From Punica granatum (Eukaryota > Streptophyta > Magnoliopsida > Myrtales > Lythraceae), in assembly GCF_007655135.1 (NCBI RefSeq), contig NC_045127.1:5518001-5582000 (forward strand): 64,000 nt of DNA. The letters are read 5' to 3'. The position numbers and the translations under genes were made by a program. This document shows, piece after piece, positions 22,641-35,200 of this stretch; positions within the stretch are counted from its first letter, which is position 1; each line of letters begins with the position of its first letter. The notes below the pieces were generated by a model. The model searched no databases. It worked only from the letters and a program-made list of their open reading frames with translations, and was not told where the DNA came from.

Positions 22641-23640
22641 TTAGGTCAGCTGACTTGACTAAGAAAAAGAATGAGAAGCAAAAGAATGACTAACCATTCA
22701 TTCTTTTTGCTTAGTCAAGACAGCTGACCTAAGAGACCTAAGGCCTTTTACTACAGACTGCACGAGATCCATCTCCTGCTCCACCCTTTCATTGGTCCAA
22801 CACTGAAAATAAGAGATCCAAACACATCAATCAAACTGAAACGAATTCATATTTACCACTTCAATTTGAACTTGAAGGCTATTGTTATAATAAGAGTAGG
22901 AAGAACTTTTGATGGCTAAAGTCTCAGTTAGACCAAATGTCACCTCAACAGGAGAAGGATAATCACTCGTCATAACTGTCTGTGCTAAACAAGGCTATAG
23001 CAAAGACAGTAGCATCGCTGAACACATACAAGTTCACTGATGCGATCAAAGCCGTTTACTCTTGGTGGCAACAGTCATGTGATGTTTTTATCAAAGCACA
23101 ACATATTGTGCAGCACTCCTTTCAGATGCAAAAGTTTCCTCGTCCACAAAGTAAGGCTTGATTGCTTTGATAACATCACGTAACTGCTGCCACCAAGAGT
23201 AAACGGCTCTGATCGCATCAGTGAACGTTCAGCGATGCTACTGTCTTTGCTATAGCCTTGTTTAGCACAGACAATATCCACTTGCAGCGGAAAGGCATGG
23301 TCTCCAGAGCTAGGATTTCAGGAGGGATGTAGTCACCTCTGAGCTTGCTCGTAGCAAACCGAACAGCAAACCACAACTTGTTGCACCATGGACGATAATA
23401 TTGTTATGTATATTAGTGCCCAATTTTTTAATATGACCAAAATATTGTTATGTAGATTATCGTCGATGGTGCGAAAAGTTGTGGTCTGCTGTTCGGTTTG
23501 CTATGAGCAAGCTCGGAGGTGTGTAGATTATCGTCGATGGCGCGAAGTTGTGGTCTGCTGTTCGGTTTGCTATGAGCAAGCTCGGAGGTGTGTAGATTAT
23601 CGTCGATGGTGCGATAAGTTGTGGTCTGCTGCTATTCCAG
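22634..23640. pseudogene. rearranged second ValRS copy with inverted and tandem segments
   Basis: A second set of the same ValRS segments follows, shuffled on both strands. 22634-22735 is a palindrome: LTKKKNE-type sequence on the plus strand faces the same sequence on the minus strand. 22740-22970 (minus) repeats the WTNERVEQEMDLVQS and SDYPSPVEVTFGL parts. 22981-23096 (plus) reads VLNKAIAKTVASLNTYKF and YSWWQQSCDVFIKA, and the reverse complement of that region follows at 23097-23290. 23340-23390 (minus) and 23452-23632 (plus) both carry the KLWSAVRFAMSKLGG segment, the latter in tandem repeats. None of it is a translatable enzyme. Confidence 0.75.
23452..23632 (+). repeat. tandem repeat of a ValRS segment, about 70-bp unit
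   Basis: Units start at 23452, 23523 and 23592 with GTAGATTATCGTCGATGG and run through TTGTGGTCTGCTGTTCGG. The third is partial. Each complete unit encodes a version of KLWSAVRFAMSKLGG. Confidence 0.85.
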
Positions 23641-25177
23641 CATGGTCCATCCCAGGGACCCATAATGCATTATATCCAGACACCCTCTTCCATCTGATAA
23701 TAGTATCCTGCTTGATAGAGAAATATCAAGAGGATATTCCCAAAGCCAATAGGGAAAAACAAAAGTAGAAACGGCTCAATTGTGCAACCTCTATTGCTGC
23801 GGTAAGTGCGCGCCCAATGTGCAACGCCGCCGTAACATTTGGACAGGGAAGAACCTATAGAATACGAAGCTGAACGAGACAAAAAAAACCTATCTGCAAT
23901 GCCTCATTCAGAAATCCAGATTTTCCTTCATAACTTGCTTCATTATCGGCAAACGCCCCTTTACCAATCGGCTGATCGGGATGGAGAGACACAAATCAGA
24001 CAGAAATAGACATGGAGACAGAGAGAGAATACCTTCTATTCTCCTGCAGATGCTTCTATTGGAAGCCGAGGATGAAGGCTATGTCGCAGTTGGAGAAGGA
24101 GAAGGGGGCTCAAAGGTCGAAACTGTAGGTCCGGAGACAGAGACGGAGGCTTCTTCTGCAAAAACAAACATCGCCAATCACTCGGATGGGTAGAATTAAT
24201 CAATGAGCAATCAATCAGTGGACCAAGAATGGGTGGAATTAAAGGAGATTTCAAGCCTACCTGCTTCGGCTCAAGGGAGATCCGCAAACTTCCGTCTCTC
24301 CTCCGACTCAATCCTACCGGCAGTGGAGTGGCGGAGGTCCACACCGCAACCCTTTTCCTCTACGAAACGGACGAATCGACAGAAAATACGAGAACAAAGG
24401 AATCAAATATTAACTCCCCTCTAATAACCTTTTGCAAGTTTACATCGGTTAGTTTTTTTTTTTTTTTGATCTCATCAACTCATTTCATGCTATATATACA
24501 TATACATAGATTAAACTAAAACCTCTGCTCCCCGACCACCTAACAAGACGCGGAACTCCCCTGCATTCTCGCCAGCTGCCCTCCCCGACCGAGTTCAGAT
24601 TAACATCCCCTTCGTAATAGATATTTGTGTGTTTTCGAAGGCGGAGACTTTCAGTTGAATGCACACATGGGTTCATTATACATACACCAATCAAGATGGC
24701 ATGGTATATTATTTCTTCGGAAGGATTGAAGCCTACAATTATTCAGTTTGTGTGATGCGCGTCACGTGGTTATATTGCTCGATGTTTATTTTATTCTGCC
24801 TATAAATAAAATATACAACACTCTGAAAGAAATATCAGTTGAATACCTCTGCTGTTGCTGTCTCCTTTGACCCTTTTGCCCTCTGATTGCTCTATCCCTC
24901 AACATTTGTAAAATGTCCTCCTGCTTTGATGCCCATATATGGCTACACGTACATTTTTGATCGAGTTCAAAGATCAGCGGTGAACTGATCCAGCGAGCTT
25001 CTCTGGAATTGATCGGGGGAAGAAGCCTGGAGATCGGTGTCCTAGTTCATACGTTCCACTGTTCCGTTCTCTCTTCTTCTTCTTCCTTTTTTTTTTTTGG
25101 GCAGGTAATTAAGAAATAGAGTAACAATATTACCCTTTCTAATATGACGTATGAGCGGCATGTGCCCTCTTTTGGCC
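23641..25177. other. intergenic with possible minus-strand cryptic exons
   Basis: No known family. On the minus strand, 24344-24263 reads MWTSATPLPVGLSRRRDGSL, rich in Arg and Ser, and ends at an AAGCAG/GTAGG donor. A TTTTTGCAG acceptor at about 24158 opens a second Ser/Pro-rich segment. This could be the 5' end of a gene, perhaps an organelle-targeting leader, but nothing downstream completes it except the ValRS debris. Poly-T runs at 24452-24468 and near 25090. Confidence 0.3.
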
Positions 25178-25305
25178 AAAATTTGACTAGGGGGGCACCT
25201 TGCTCATTTTTCGATAAGATCGGTAGTATTATGCAAAAATTTAAAGGTCAAGGGGTAAATCCCAACTCACCTTATAGGTCGGGGAATTAACTACATTTAA
25301 CTCTA
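25178..25305 (-). repeat. dispersed repeat copy, inverse of 11.5 kb copy
   Basis: On the minus strand it reads AGAGTTAAATGTAGTTAAT, TTTACCCCTTGACC, TCGAAAAATGAGC and CCCCCCTAGTCAAATTTT. These are the same blocks in the same order as 11461-11580. Confidence 0.6.
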
Positions 25306-26749
25306 TAATAAATCTATTAAACAATTCAATTTTTGGTTGATGTATTTGCAAGGAAATATTTAATTTTAGTGAATCTAAATGTCTAATATGAACAGCAATG
25401 AAGATAAAACATCGTTTTTATAGAGTTACAACAGTAATTTTGTTAATTATCACAATTATTCTAACTTGTGCATATGCGTAGATTTGTTTGTCTAATTTAA
25501 TATAATGAGTAATGTATTGCCTCAAAAGCATATGTTATATTTCGCGATAGTCCGATTTGGTTAAACTGACATACGAACCATAACTTCATGTTATAAGTTG
25601 TTGTCGATAATCTACATTTGAGAATCATCTAATAGATGCATTGATGTTGCCTTGAATCTCCATATTGAAATATGCTAATGGCCGTACATGACTCAAAATG
25701 ATGGATGAATAAAATTGAGAGTATCATGGGAGGACCTCCATATCCCTTTCCTTTTCTGAAAAAGGAAAAGTATATTAAAAACAAAAAGGATATTTTAGGC
25801 TTTGCATAATGTAAGGATGCTTTTCTTATGTCTGGCCGAGGATGAAACTATTAATTTACTCTTATTAACTTTTTCAACGCTAACTTTTTTCTGCGCGCAC
25901 TCTAATATCGAGAATCAATATATCTCACCTAAGTTCAAGTTGAGTCGGATTAATCCACCCCAGCCATTTTTATTTATTTTGCAGGGCCCAAAAGGATAGT
26001 TGTTGGAGACCAGATCAAATCAGGTTCACAAGTCTAAAGAGCCCAAACAAGCCTCCTGTTCATTCGGCGAGATATTGACATCTGCATGCTCTACTCAAAT
26101 TGATGGATGAGGTGATATGAATGCTAGCAACCGCACGGTCATGTATAAATGCTTAGACACCACCTACTAATCGAACTTCAAAATTACCCAGAAAAAAATA
26201 TATTTGAACTTAGGAATCAGCAAGCATTTTTTTTTTCTTGGGTCGATATGAAGAAAGCAAAATTTTTTTCTCCCTGCACAAAGAGTTGATTCTTAAACAG
26301 ATACACGAGTCTAATTTTTACGTACTTACTTGCGGTTCTAATAATTAATGTTATTATATCAAATGGCGCAAAAACTCATCAATCATCATGAAACCATGGA
26401 GGATCCCATTCTTGGGAAACACTTCAGTTTTGCCCTCACAAACTTCGCCTGTTGTTTTTCTCAGACTTAATTCATTTCCTTTTGCCACATTGAATTCGAA
26501 GAAGGGTGGAGGATTTGCGACGTACTTCACATTTTGTCTCGTGGCAAGCCATTCATTTTGCAGCCGTAGAATCTCGTGATCCTGATTCTGCTGGCATCAC
26601 TACACCACTTCATAAATGAGTTAGAAAAGCTTTCCGCGCACCAACTGAAAGACTTGCAATGAATTATGAGCAGGGACGAGTTAATAAAGCTTTCTGCGCA
26701 CCAACCGAAAGACTCGCAATGAATTATGAGCAAGTACCAATCTAAGGTC
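25306..26749. other. AT-rich intergenic with a short tandem duplication
   Basis: No gene recognised. Around 26625-26733 a segment with AAAGCTTTC, GCGCACCAAC and GCAATGAATTATGAGCA is present twice about 63 bp apart. Confidence 0.4.
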
Positions 26750-27523
26750 GTATTTGATTATCCAAATTAAGCGTTAAAACTAAATTTTTAGCACTTAATT
26801 GGGTTCAGTTTGTTTGATATTTACACAAAAAATGACTTAATAAACTTAAGTAAAAAAAAGTACCTAATCATTAAGTACGTGGGAAATTACTTAATCATTC
26901 AACACTCAGTGACTTAATCGTTCAGTTGGGGTACATTTTTCTTATACTTGCAGCGCTACCCCTATACTTTTTTATAATTGCAATTGGATCCATTTTCGGG
27001 GCGGGAAGGAGACGGTGATTCACTAGAAGGGACGGTGGTGGCCGGGATGGGGGACACCATCATCACCCGCACTCGTCCCCGTCTCTCTTCGAAAAAGGGA
27101 GGTTCTATCCTCCATTGTCATGTCGCCGACAACCTCGCCTTGGACGGTGGTGGCCAGATCGGAGCCACCACCACCCCTTCCCTCTCCGATCTCACCATGT
27201 TATCCTTTCTTTTTTAAAATTTTTATTTATTATTTTCAGTAATTGAATTAAAAAATATGGGGACAAACTGTAAAAAAGAGAGAGTAAATATTGAGCTAGA
27301 ATATAAATATAATCCTAAAAAACTACAAATTTTCAACACTTAATCTTACCAAACAATTTTAACTTAACCAATTAAGCACTTATTTTTTTAAGTAATTAAA
27401 TTTTTAGCATTTACTTTGATGTGCTTAATTTTAAGTTCAAACATACGCAATTTAAGAAGTAATTAAATTTTTAACATTTACTTTGATGTGCTTAATTTTA
27501 AGTTCAAACATATGCAATTTAAG
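26750..27523. mobile_element. AT-rich terminal-repeat element with a GC-rich core
   Basis: The left end CGTATTTGATTATCCAAATTAAGC resembles the reverse complement of the right end (GCGTATGTTTGAACTT then AAAATTAAGCAC). Many copies of the ACTTAAT / TTAAGT motif lie inside. The right end is duplicated in tandem as two 67-bp units at 27390-27456 and 27457-27523. The centre, 26985-27200, is strikingly GC-rich. This looks like a non-autonomous DNA element carrying a foreign segment; the superfamily is undecided. Confidence 0.5.
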
Positions 27524-29242
27524 TGAGACAAAATTCAATAAATGGTAAATAAATAGTATTATTTTCATATTAAGGGGTGAAATATAATAATTTCATAGAA
27601 AAAATCGAAAACTCAACGAAATACACTATAAAGTTTGTAGTTTTTTCCCTTAGACCAACGGGTGCCCCTTAAATAGATGCACTTGATAGCTGGATGTTTC
27701 ATGTATCATTATAATATATATCATGATCTGAGTTAAATAAATCAATATATATATATATATAATAACAATTTATTTTGCCTATCTCTCGCGTAGTCAATTT
27801 TAAAAAATGAAACGTGGAAAAGCACATCATCATTTACACGCGCTTTTGCGAAACCACATCATTATCTTAATTATGTAAATAATATATATTGTGAAATATT
27901 TAAATGTACAGTGAATTATATAATGGAATCTACAAAGATAATGTATTATTTTACATTATAGAAATATATATGTTTTGATATAATGCAATGTTTAGTATAA
28001 TTTTTATACTCGCGGACACATATATATATATTGTTGCATGCTTATCCAATACACCCACCGATATTACATCAATCTAATTGTTTCAAAAATATTTCATTAG
28101 GTTTTGTTTGGAGAGTTCATTATTTTCTTTTAAATGATATATTTGTTTCACACATTTTCATTCTACCCCTTTTATCTCATATATTTACATTATATTTTAT
28201 CTTTATCAATATTTTTTAATCCAAATATCTATATATTATAATAGATTTTGCGGTGTCATATTGGTATATCTTATATTAAAAAAAATTAGGACCTGAATGA
28301 GGTTGACAAGATTTTATAATGGGATAAACAAAAGAACTAATGAAATCTTCAATCGAGGTATTGCTTTGCAAAAGTTTTAATTATTTATTAAATTATTATT
28401 TCTAATGAAATTAGGTTCATACATGCTTGCAAGCATAAGAAACTTACGTATCAATTTATTGAGATCGTTACTTTGCGAAGGGAGGTTATATACTATCGAG
28501 AATTTCACATAACTACCATTTTATTGAAATACTGCCAAGTTGAATTACATATTTAATTTATGGTGTTGCTCGCATAACGTGCGAGCACTTACTTAGTTTA
28601 TTACGATTTATTTATTAAAAGATAATGATACGATACATTTCAATAAGGTGACTCGTCCTTCCATCTAGTCTCGAAAAAATAATGCGATTTCTGGTATTGG
28701 ACCCAAATACAAGGACACCAATCGGGCAAAATTACATGATACTTGTGATATTTATTTAAGGCCAACACGACACGAACTCGAGCAGCCCTAGCCTAAGGAG
28801 AGGGCGAAGTCAAACCGTTAACGACCAGCATGAAATTTCTGTGTATGGTAAAGCTCCAACGTGTCGCCTCTCTGTCTAGTTGACGTGTCGCAAATCAAGT
28901 GGACATCTGTGGCGCTTCCACGAAAGCTCCTCCACCGCCGTTGCACCAGAGCCTATCTCCATAATATCCTGTTAATTTTTTATTTTTTTGGCCAAATATT
29001 ATCTTGCAATTTATTATTTTTACAAATGAATATAAACTTCTTATAAAATTAATATCAACACAAAATTAAGGACGAAAATAAATAAATAAATAAATAAATT
29101 GAGAGGCTGATGGCTTTGTCCCGTCGTTAGCTCTCCGGTGGTCTGCTGCTGCTTCTTCTTCTTCTTCTTCATTGCAATAGTAGACAGACACAGATACACA
29201 GGCAGAGAGCGGTCTGTGCAGAAGTTCCTTTACCAATCTCAG
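27524..29242. other. AT-rich intergenic and SPP 5' flank
   Basis: Long AT-rich sequence with (TA)n runs near 27745 and 28020, no gene recognised. An (AAAT)n microsatellite lies at about 29075-29099 and a (TTC)n run at about 29152-29170. The latter is probably within the SPP promoter or 5' UTR. Confidence 0.4.
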
Positions 29243-32200
29243 ATGGCCACCTCGACCTCCCTCGTGGCCAGCGTCCCCCAGGTCCGCCCCTGTCTGCCGC
29301 CGCGGGATGCCGGCGGCCAGAGAGCGCGGCTCTACCCATCTCTCGTCGGACTGCCCCGGTTCAGCCCCCGGTGTCAATCCGTCTCCTCTTCTAAGAGGTA
29401 CTTGCCTCCAATTCAGCTCCAGTAGGCAGCAGCTTTAGTTGAATTTAGCAGTTTGTCTGTTGATTCCGGTGATTGTCTGGGGGGCTAGTTAATGCTTGTA
29501 TTCCTTTAGCTGGTGATATTATAGAATTCAAGTTAGACCGGAATGGATAATTTAATTGAACATATGCACATTAAGCTTCTTACTATTTGTACTTCTCGGT
29601 TTCGCCAATTGGGCACAAAGTTTCTGGTCTCTTTTCAATGTTTCTCACGTTCTTGTTAATTGGGAGAATTTGTTAACTCGGAAGCAGTAAGGGTTAAGTT
29701 GAGTAAGTTAAGTTGAAGTATGAGCAATAGTAATGGGTGCCCTCTCGAGGAGAAGTATTTAGGATAGAGAACAACTATGTTGTTAGATAACAGCAGTGTC
29801 TTGGAATGTTAGGACTAATGCTTTTAGTACAACGTGCAACCAATGTGCATTCGAATAGCTAGGACTCCAAAATTTTGCATTTTATCAAGAAAATGAGCTG
29901 CTCTCTGTGCAACTGAAAGCTCTTTCAAGAGTACAATCATGTTGATGGTCAGTCTAGAATGTAGAGGTTATGTTTCGAACGCCATAATTGAATGGCTGAG
30001 TTCTATTATGGTTCTCAGATATTGTTGTTTGTAGTAAGCTTTCACCGACTTGTATTTTGTTACTATATATGTGTGCAGTGAAGATGGATAATTTTCTTTT
30101 CTCTAACTTATTTTCGGATACTATTGGATCAAAGGTGGTTATCTGATTCTGTACGTGGTGGGTCAAGTTTTCTTAGAAAGAAAAGTGATGCTCGGAGAAG
30201 AAATGCGTTCCTACTAGGTGGACAAGTGGCAAAGTTCCGTGCTCCAGAATTACATAATTGTATCTCCTGCTCCCTTAGTCGGCGGAGAAGTCAACTCAGC
30301 ATTGGAAGATCTGCTCCGAGAGCTTTTGTTGACAAATCTTCTTCTTACTTGTCCATGTCACATAGAGCCTTGGTGAGCTTGTCATTACAATTTACCCTGC
30401 AGATCATTTCATTTTGATGATGCTCACATGATTGTGCTCTTATGGGGCATGGTTGTGCATTTGCTAGAAAGAACTATGCTGTCGTTCGTTTGCAATTACA
30501 TGCGGTCAAAGTACTTCATTCCATAATCTACATTTTAGCAACATAGAAAGACCAAGCGACAAGAGATGCTGTCGCAAGCCATGGTTTGATGTTTGATTTA
30601 CTTCCATGTTTCTTTTAGCTCTATAATATATTTTATAGATAATTATACAGATAGTGAGTATCAGGAGTTCATTCAAATCTCAGGAGTTCATTCAAATCAA
30701 TCTGAGTCAGATAATTATATTAATGTAGATATTTGTAGCGCTCAATATTCAATGGCGCTAGAATGTAATGTGTCTGGTTGTCCAGTTCACTGCAAAACCT
30801 ACAGTTAGGCATGTCACTTTCCCAAAAACAGCACATAAGTTTCATGGTATCCCATTGAAGGGGTACTTTCATAGGCAAATAAATAACTTATATGATTACT
30901 CGCATTGAAGTTGAGCTGCTCCATTTGAGTTTTCTTTTTCCCTAAATGTATGATGGTTAAGATTTGTCCTGTTTCTATTTATCCGGTGTAATATCCTCCG
31001 TACTTTTTTATTTTTCCTTTTCCCCTAGAGGAAGTATGTTACTCGTCCTCGTGCAACTGTTGGCCCGGAGGAGCCTCATGCTGCCAGCACTGCATGGCCA
31101 GATGGTGTGCTTGAGAAACAAGAATTGGATGTAGACAATTTTGAGTTTGATAGGGCTGAGTTAGAGGGATTTTTGAATTCCAAGCTTCCATCACATCCAA
31201 AGCTATATCGAGGACAACTGAAGAATGGTCTGCGCTATCTTATTCTACCTAATAAAGTTCCTCCAAGCAGGTATGATTCAATTACAATAGTTAGCTTCAA
31301 GCTTCTGACGATTTAATGTTGATAATGGAGTTTTGGCAATCTTTTGGGCAACTGTGAATCTGGGTACCCAAAAGCGAGAAATTGTCAGTTAATGAAAATG
31401 ATATTCTCATATCATTTATCCTAGGATAGTTAAGTTTGGGATTTGATTCCCATAATATATGCTGTTCTGAAAAGAGTCATATGGTTGAACTTTTTTTTTT
31501 TTCCTTTCCTTCTCTTGGGTGATTGGGGGTTGAGATCTTGTTAGTACTTTCAGCACGAGTTTCATTTAAAGTTTCTGTACCAAGAAAGCTTATGTTGCAT
31601 TTATATCTATATGTGTTATGCACACAAAGGGTTTCAATGTACATGTGATGCCTCTGAATTTTAGGTTTGAAGCCCACATGGAAGTTCACGTGGGATCTAT
31701 TGATGAGGAGGATGATGAACAAGGTATAGCCCATATGATAGAACATGTAGCATTCCTTGGAAGTAAGAAACGCGAGAAACTTCTGGGAACAGGGGCCCGC
31801 TCTAATGCTTATACTGATTTTCACCATACGGTGTTTCACATCCATTCACCAGTTAGTGCAAAGGTTTGTTCTTAATAGATCCTTTTTTTTTTCTTTTTTT
31901 TTGCATCCATCCTTTCAATTATTGGGTGACAATTTCATAATGTTTAATCAAGTTCACCTTAAAATATGTCACTATGTTTCTTTTGATTCGGTGTAAATCT
32001 TTATTGACCATGTTTCCATCACAAGTCCTCTGACATCTTTTAGGGACTTCATAACTTATACAAGTGACCTGTCTTTTTCAAGGATCTAAACAAGCTTTTT
32101 GTAAAATGACGCATGTTTCCTTTCCCTAATACTGTGTCACAGTATCTTTAATACTAGTCCTTGATGCTTGTCCAATCTCTATGTTTGATTACTTGCTCAA

Positions 32201-35200
32201 TTTACGGCTTTTGCATCACTGATTGAATCATAGACGGCCTGGGATTGCTAACTTCTAGCTTTATGTTTAGTGATCCTCACTTAAAAATGCATTGCAAGCA
32301 TCCTGACTGCTTGCTATTTGTCAGGATTCTGAAGAAGATCTACTTCCATCAGTGCTTGATGCTCTAAACGAGGTCAGAATTTCATCTGTTCATAGTTTGA
32401 TACTGGGTTTGGAGTATTCATTTAGAATTAGAATCAAACTTGTTTCCCTTTCTGTCTCCTCCCTTCTTCCAAAGAAATCCAGTCCTTAATCTAAACATTA
32501 GTAACTTGGACTGTGGGATTAGTTGGGCGAAGCCCGGACACCCTCGTTATTAAAAAAAAATAAAATTGGTAACTTGGTATATACGTGTTAATAAATTACA
32601 GAGTTGAAATGGTTAATCTGATATCTTCATATACTTTTATATCTTGCACATGCACAGATTGCTTTCCACCCGAAATTTCTTGCTTCTAGGGTTGAAAAAG
32701 AACGGCGAGCTATACTTTCAGAACTACAGATGATGAACACAATAGAATATCGTGTTGATTGTCAGGTAAGATCGCATGAAGTTGCTTTATTCAACCTCTT
32801 CAATCTATTTACAAAGCTTTTCAATATCAAATGTTCTTGCTTAATCTTTGTACACTTCAACTGCAGCTGTTGCAACATCTTCATTCTGAGAACAAGCTTA
32901 GCAGGAGGTTTCCTATTGGACTAGAAGAACAGATTAAGAAGTGGGATGCTGATAAAATTAGGAAATTCCATGAGCGTTGGTACTTCCCTGCAAATGCAAC
33001 TTTGTACATCGTGGGGGACATTGATAACATCCCTAAGACGGTCTCCCAAATAGAAGTATGTGGCATGTTTCAACTATATCTTAATGTATATTTTGCATGT
33101 CTATTTATGTGTTCGTTTCATTCCATTCTTAAAGGAAATCAGTTTTCTAAATAAACATAGTCTACAAAACTTTTTTACTGAGATAAGCTACTTCAACTTG
33201 CGCACAGTCTGTGTTAGGGCAAACAGGGCTGGAAAATGAGTCGGTATCTCCTCCAACTCCAAGTGCTTTTGGTGCAATGGCTAGTTTTCTTGTTCCCAAG
33301 CTACCAGCCGGTCTTTCTGGAAGTTCATCTCATGATAAATCAAATTCTCCTGATCAAGCAAAGGTTGTTAAGAGGGAAAGACATGCTGTTCGCCCTCCGG
33401 TGACGCATAATTGGTCTATCCCAGGAAATATTTCTGATATGAAAGCTCCGCAGATTTTCCAGCATGAGCTCCTCCAGAATTTCTCAATTAACATGTTCTG
33501 CAAGGTAATTAAGCTCGTGCGATGCAATTTTTGTTGCGGCTATAGTTCTAGGTTTTATAAAATATTCATTAGTTACTTTGAGGCTACTATATGCTATACA
33601 TCTTCAAATTTGTGGAGTGACTGACAGACGATGTGCATACAACTCTTTGATTCTTCTAATATTTTGTATAGATACATTGGGACTCAACTGAAATGTATCT
33701 GACTTTGAACTTAGATAATTTGACCCTTCATATGTAAACTGTCCCTCACCATGTCTTGAAGAAAATTACAATTTTGTATGGACATTTATTTTCCTCAGAA
33801 TGTAAGAGCATAATGATGGCAAGCCTTGAGCCATCATCCTTTCTTGTCATATTGGACTGATAGGTCATAGCACACAAATGAAAAAGTCCAAAATATTGTA
33901 GTTGAGAATCTTGTGATATCATTTTTGTTATATAATTGCCTGTTGTAAGTACCTCTGTTATGCCTTTTCAGATTCCTGTAAGTAAGGTGCGGACATATAG
34001 CGACTTGCGCAATGTTCTTATGAAAAGGATATTTTTGTCTGCTCTCCATTTTCGAATTAACACAAGATACAAGGTTTGTTTTTTCCCTTCACGTCTAACT
34101 TAAGATCTCCATTATTTAGAATTTATATTGGCTAAGCTCATTTTCCTGCTTAAGTAAGGAATTTAATTTTTGTTTCTCCTATATATTTTTTTTGGGTAAT
34201 ATTTTTTTTTAATATCTTAAAAGAAAGTATTTTCTTTCTTCTTTTATTGAACCATTGCACATCTCATGGAATCATTTAAACTAACAAATGGATTTTTCAG
34301 AGTTCGAATCCGCCCTTTACCTCAGTTGAACTGGATCATAGCGACTCTGGAAGAGAAGGATGTACTGTCACTACACTTACAGTAACTGCCGAACCCAAGA
34401 ATTGGCAGAGTGCTATAAGAGTTGCTGTTCAAGAGGTTGGTCTTTTGAGTCACTGTTGATCCATGGGAATCTCAATCCTTGGACAGTTGAAGGTCACCAT
34501 GAGTCATTAGAGGAAGTGCTAGTTTATCCAACAAAATGTTCAATTCAGTTGATTATCAAAATAAGCTTCTCCCTTTTGGGATTTACTGTTAGCAATAAAA
34601 GTTCAAATCCTTGATAGGCATGTCCATTTACTTCATTTTGTTGGTTCTATATTCCCATTTTTTTTTTTGGCTAACATGTTCCCATGTATTTTAATCCTGA
34701 GATATTGCAATGGATCAAAATCATTTAGTAAACTTGATTCATAAGCAATATCATTTTGACAACTATCCCTCTTCATCTGAAGACCTTTTCTAGTCGTCCT
34801 CATACTTTTTAATTTCATCTCGTTACTGCTATCAGCCATAAACACCCATTTCTTTTGCTCTTAATTATCTTACCAATTATTTCTTCTGCATTCAGTGTTT
34901 GACATCTCTATTTGGTGCAGGTTCGAAGACTTAAGGAGTTTGGTGTCACAAAAGGTGAATTAAGTCGTTACATGGATGCATTGCTAAAAGATAGTGAACA
35001 GCTTGCTGCAATGATCGATAATGTGTCATCAGTTGATAATTTGGATTTTATTATGGAGAGTGATGCATTGGGCCATACCATTATGGATCAGATGCAAGGA
35101 CATGAAAGTTTGGTTGCTGTTGCCGGAACAGTGACTCTTGAAGAAGTAATTTTCTTTCCCATTAATCTTATTGTCTATTAGATTAGAAGTAACTGTTATT

